64,000 nucleotides of DNA from Parus major. Lineage: Eukaryota; Chordata; Aves; Passeriformes; Paridae. Where the stretch lies: positions 23,469,995-23,533,994 of the forward strand of contig NC_031776.1 of NCBI RefSeq assembly GCF_001522545.3. Direction: 5' to 3'. Shown piece by piece: positions 59,616-64,000 of the stretch (positions are counted from its first letter, which is position 1; every line of letters begins with the position of its first letter). The position numbers and the translations under genes are program-made. The notes beneath the pieces are model-generated. The model was not told the origin of the DNA and did no database searches. It worked only from the letters and a program-made list of their open reading frames with translations.

Positions 59616-60153
59616 CCCGCTGCTGCTCTCAGTCACCTCACCTGGCATCCTGTAGCACCTGTTTCCAATCCAACAGCACCAATCCTGCACTTAGAAGTCA
59701 TTGATTAACAATGGTCCCATGGATGCTGTGTTCTGGTTAGTTGTCCCACTGCTGGTATCCAAACTATGCACTCCATTCCCAGCCTAAAATGAGAGAGAAG
59801 GCTGAAAAAGTGTCTTTGTCTTACCAAACAGAAAAGATTGGCAGAATTTTACTAAAAAGGGTTACTTTCAAGTGGTTTAAATGTCATCTGAAGATCTCTA
59901 TTACTGTCCTTACCATCAGTTCTCTTACATGGATACATGTTTTGTGGTATCTAATCTATCTTGAGTCTTAGGGTCCAGTTTTCACTATAACAAACCAAAG
60001 CTACTGGAAACAGTACTAACATTTAGAAGAAGGGATTAAACATAGCCAGCTTACTGGATGAATTTAACATTCCTCTGTAATGCTGGAAACAGAAGACAAT
60101 AGTTTTGGCCCAAATGCATCAGAATAAAGATTGAAACCACAGATGAGAAAGAA

Positions 60154-60195
60154 GTTAACTTAAGGGACTTAATTAAGAGGTTAATTTAAGGGACT
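60154..60195. repeat. Short direct repeat, 26-bp period
   Basis: GTTAACTTAAGGGACT (60154-60169) recurs as GTTAATTTAAGGGACT (60180-60195), with 15 of 16 bases identical. Confidence 0.9.
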
Positions 60196-60526
60196 GGCCT
60201 ACAGACAACTGCAGCAGGAACACTGTGCTTGTCCAGCATTACAACAGCTATACTGGTGCCAGCCTTTCTCATTTTGATTGTCTAATAATTTACTCCCCTT
60301 TGCAAGGATATTACAAAAAATAATCAAATTATGTCAAAATCAGTGATGTTTCAAACTGTAACAGTTTAGCAAAACGTAGTGTTGCCATACTTTAAAAACA
60401 CAGAATATACAATGGATTTAAAGCAAAATTATTATTAAGGTGACTTTGCTGGAGAGGGAATTGGGAACCACAGTAAATTCTTCTGATTGCACAGAGAAAA
60501 TAACACAAGTCTTCACAACTCTTTTT

Positions 60527-60546
60527 AGCAAAAATTAATTTTTGCT
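60527..60546. repeat. 20-bp perfect palindrome
   Basis: AGCAAAAATTAATTTTTGCT is identical to its reverse complement. It is AT-rich and function is unknown. Confidence 0.95.
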
Positions 60547-63500
60547 CCTCATTCAAGCAAAGTTAACAGTGATATCAAGTGAAACTGTCATCCATGGGAA
60601 AGCTGCCTAAGTAAAAAACACATAATTAAACATGCATTGAGGCAGACAAATCCTGCTCCATGAATATGGAAAAAGAATTAATGGTTCTTGGATTTCATAA
60701 CATTTAAGGAAACTGACTGTGCCAAGTATTCATGAAGCATTTAGGTACAAATCTGAATACAATGAATAATATTTTAACAATTCAGAAGAGCTTTGTTGAA
60801 CATTTACATGAACATTTGTATTTAAAAGAATGCATGTGACCAACAATTATGCTTCTACCTAGTAAATGAGTCTTTCCTTTAACAGGAAACTAAGACACAG
60901 GTATCATAGTTTATAGCCTACATAATGCTGGGGAAAGAGTTTTGAATGGATGACAGAAAAAAGTTGAGCATTTTTAAATTCAGCAGTATGGTCCTGGTCT
61001 TCCCACAGATCTAAGATTTTGCTGGTGTGTTTTAAATTTTGTGCAGAACTTTAGATCAACTATTTATGCCTCCTATGCTCACACTTACACATACCACACC
61101 CACACAAAACTTGTAATTGTATCACTTTAACACCTAAGACTGTGCCCATTTGGCTCTACGGAGGCTTGAATTCAACAATTCAGATTATTTTGGTGCATGA
61201 GAGAAAATAAATCTTCTCATTTAGACATATAAAATGGACTTAAAAACCCCTCAAGATTCAGCATACCCCAGAAGCCAGACTACTTCTAAGTCACTGGGCA
61301 GACAATATTTTTAGCTCTGCAGCATGGCTGGAAAGAGTCTGTTTAGATTGCCATCACCTGCCTTAAAATATGTATGCCTAAATTAGCAGACATACTGGAA
61401 AACAGAAATTCATGTAAGCTTTTGTTTGTTGTTTTTTAAAAAAATGCCTTCACAAGTAAATGGAATGAATTTATGCTATGGAATAAACTGTCTCTTTGTA
61501 GTGAATTCATTCAGGAAGTACAGTAGGCTCTAACATTTTTCTCTGAAAATCAGCTGTAAAAATTCATGGTTTGTATCTATAAAACCCTAAAATTAACTGA
61601 TTTAGCCTAATAAGCCCCTGAGACAAAAGTCAGATTCTGCTTCCAAAAGTGAGAAAAACAGGCCTGGAAACAGAGAAACCAAAAGCATCACTTCTGCAAT
61701 AACCTACTAAAAGTCTGGGGAACAGAAGTTTCTTTGATTCCCAAAGTTCCTGGCTGTAGTTGCATGTTCAGTCCCTACTGACTTGAGAAGGGAATGACTT
61801 ACAAGTAACATTTAAAAATAACACAAAGCTACAAGCAAATATCTGTAATTGGGCTTTTTTTTTTTTTTTACCTTAAAGTTGATCCAGCTGGGCCTTGCTT
61901 AAACTCATAGTGGATGATAAGCTCATGTCAGTTCTCAGTGTGATGCCAAAGCCCAAAAGCCTTGACTGTGCAAGGAGCAAGGTGATGTCCCTTTTGAATC
62001 TCTCACAGATGAGCACTGGCAATCTGTGTCCTGTTCTTGTGCTCACCACACAGGCAGAATGCTGATTAATGTCCAGAAGATGCCTATGACCCTATACCCA
62101 AGTTATCTTGCTATGTCTGATGTTCCCACCCCACTATAACAGCTACCGCCTCTGTGAATTACCACCAGGACTGCAAACACCTCCACAACAGGGTAATCTG
62201 AGAGTGGCAGCTCAGTCTCTCCTCTTGCTGATAAAAGGAGAGGGAATGGGGGACAAGCCCCTAAGAAGCACTGTTGCTGTGGCTGAGTCAAAGCCCTTGG
62301 GATAAAGAAATGAAGGAGGCCAGATTATTCTGTTTAAGGCACAAGAAGGTAAAATCTGATGTCAGTCTGTCTACACCAAAACCAAAAGCATGTAGGAGGT
62401 CCTTGTGACCCAGCAGAGGAGGATGAAGCAAGTTAAAAAGCTGAAAGATGCAAATACAGGGCAGATGTTAGGTAGGTGTTTTAACAAAGTGGGTAGGTGT
62501 TCCATGGTATCTATCACCGCATGATAAACTGTCACGGGAAACCTCCAAATCTGGACTGCCTACACTGGCAGAATTTTGGTCACCTGTACTTGACCAGAAG
62601 AGGGGGAGTCCTCTGGTCTACATAAGGGAGCAGTCAGATTGAAGATCACAAAGATCCCTCCTGATCTTATGCCTGTTCTCACAGTACATGCATATTTTTC
62701 TCTCATTGGTTTCCCAATGAAGCAGCTAGATTATCTCCTGCCAGCTGGTCCAGAACTTCTGAACACAGCACTTCAAAATACCACCATCAGCCCTACATCC
62801 CACAGCAGCGCTGCTGAGTTGAACAGGTTCAAGCTTCAGTCCCAGTTTTCTTGGGAATATTTTCTCTGTAATTGTAAACAAGAAATGGGCTCTTGCAGAA
62901 ATCACAGTAGTGTACAAAGAGCTTAATTTTCCTCTCTTCCTTTTCTTTACAACTTCTAAAGATAAGGCCAGCTCTCAGCACTACACAGCTGTCCATAGCA
63001 CCAGTTCCTTCAGCCACACACCAAAATCTTCACCCTTTAAAAGCCTTGCTGTGGAGCTGAAACATTAACAATTGCTGTGCATCTCATACCAGCAATGCCT
63101 CCCACGTGGGAACTCAGGGGCAGACAGGAATCTAATAACTGTCCACCGTGGGAGGGAAGAAAAAGAAATGGTCATATTTCAGAGACAGCAAGGAACAGTT
63201 TATTAGCCAAACAATTTGTTATTAATCTCCATATGAAAACAGATGGAGAACCCTGGGGAGGCTGCTCTGCAAAAACACTTTGTCGAGCAATTTTTAGAAG
63301 CACAGTCTTCTGTTACTATGCAGGAAAGCTACGGCTGCTTGTGCTTCCTGTGACAGTAATAGTCTTTGACACACAAAACAGGAGCCTAAAAGCTTGGCCT
63401 TGCACCATTTAGGTCAAAGGAAGCTTCTTCCATTGGTTTTCAGGGTTTGATATTGCTGCTAACAGAAGAGAAATTATCTGGTTTGAATGCAGATGGGAAG

Positions 63501-64000
63501 GAAGAGCCTCCCTGCAAGCTAATAAAATCCTTGATCTTAAATCCCTGCTACAGCACAAGTAACCTTTTTATGACTGCTCAGAGCAGACATGAGAGGAAAA
63601 AATGTAGACAGTAAGCAGCAAAGAGCATAAATTTTTATTTTTATAGTAACATAAAATGTACAACACATAAGAAGAACTGGCACAGCGTCTTCACTCACAT
63701 CATGCAGGGGTTGTCTGCAAAAACAAAAAAACAACCTGTGCTTTAGAAACACTATGATTTATGCAGGATGGGGAAGAGATGAAGGGAAATCTATCCCAGA
63801 GACACACTTGAGACCTTCCTAGCCACAGATCTTCCTTTGCTTGTGGCTTTTACTCCATAACCTCTGCATCCCCAATCCCATCTCCACTCAACCCCTACCT
63901 CTGATTTTGTGCATGTGCGTGGTTTTGAGCATGCATGTTACCCAAAGGATCTTCTCCAATCCCTAGTATTTTTAAAGGGCTGGCAAACTGTACACATGAA

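Larger units (their letters stand above)
59700..64000. other. Region upstream of TMEM169 coding sequence
   Basis: 4.3 kb of AT-rich sequence that probably holds TMEM169 5' UTR intron or flank. In human the next gene beyond TMEM169 is PECR in divergent orientation, but no PECR exon or CpG island is visible here. It contains a 20-bp palindrome at 60527-60546 and 16-bp direct repeats at 60154-60195. Confidence 0.5.

Noticed and set aside
61854..61872. Poly-T run as a sign of a processed pseudogene on the minus strand
   Set aside because: The adjoining sequence shows no similarity to a known coding sequence, and no target-site duplication was found.

Overview
This is a window of vertebrate nuclear DNA, almost certainly from a bird. 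It is AT-rich, with split genes, GT-AG introns and one compact CpG island. It carries several CR1 LINE tails and two LTRs of a family common in avian genomes. No bacterial-type gene organisation is present, and most open frames are chance frames in introns or antisense to exons.

Two protein-coding genes are supported, both on the minus strand, so they read from high to low coordinates. XRCC5 (Ku80/Ku86) occupies 1618 to 42445. I mapped 19 consecutive coding exons by matching the translated frame, reading phase and GT-AG boundaries. They join without a frame break into 699 codons, from the ATG in the CpG island at 42445 to the exon ending at 1618. The short terminal exon, which should carry the DNA-PKcs-recruiting tail, is not visible in 1-1617 and must lie outside the window. 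TMEM169 lies upstream of XRCC5 on the same strand. Two coding exons (59345-59615 and 57231-57853) join to 297 codons, the same length as I recall for human TMEM169. The order TMEM169 then XRCC5 in tandem is the arrangement known from human 2q35.

Layout: 1-42.4 kb is XRCC5, mostly introns, with CR1 fragments near 15.0, 16.6, 23.1 and 35.0-35.3 kb and a solo LTR with a matching 6-bp target-site duplication at 39.78-40.37 kb. The XRCC5 promoter and CpG island span about 42.3-42.65 kb. From 42.65 to 57.1 kb is intergenic. It holds a truncated LTR of the same family in the opposite orientation (43.25-43.48 kb) and a CTCF-like motif in a GC-rich patch near 49.15 kb. TMEM169 coding exons lie at 57.2-59.6 kb. 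From 59.7 kb to the end is probably TMEM169 5' non-coding or intronic sequence, where I recognise no exon.

The two genes do unrelated jobs: Ku80 is half of the Ku70/Ku80 DNA-end-binding ring of non-homologous end joining, and TMEM169 is a poorly characterised two-pass membrane protein. The least expected item is a lysine/arginine-rich plus-strand open frame antisense in XRCC5 intron 1 (41546-41983). It is bounded by good splice signals and contains a possible 63-nt frame-preserving intron.
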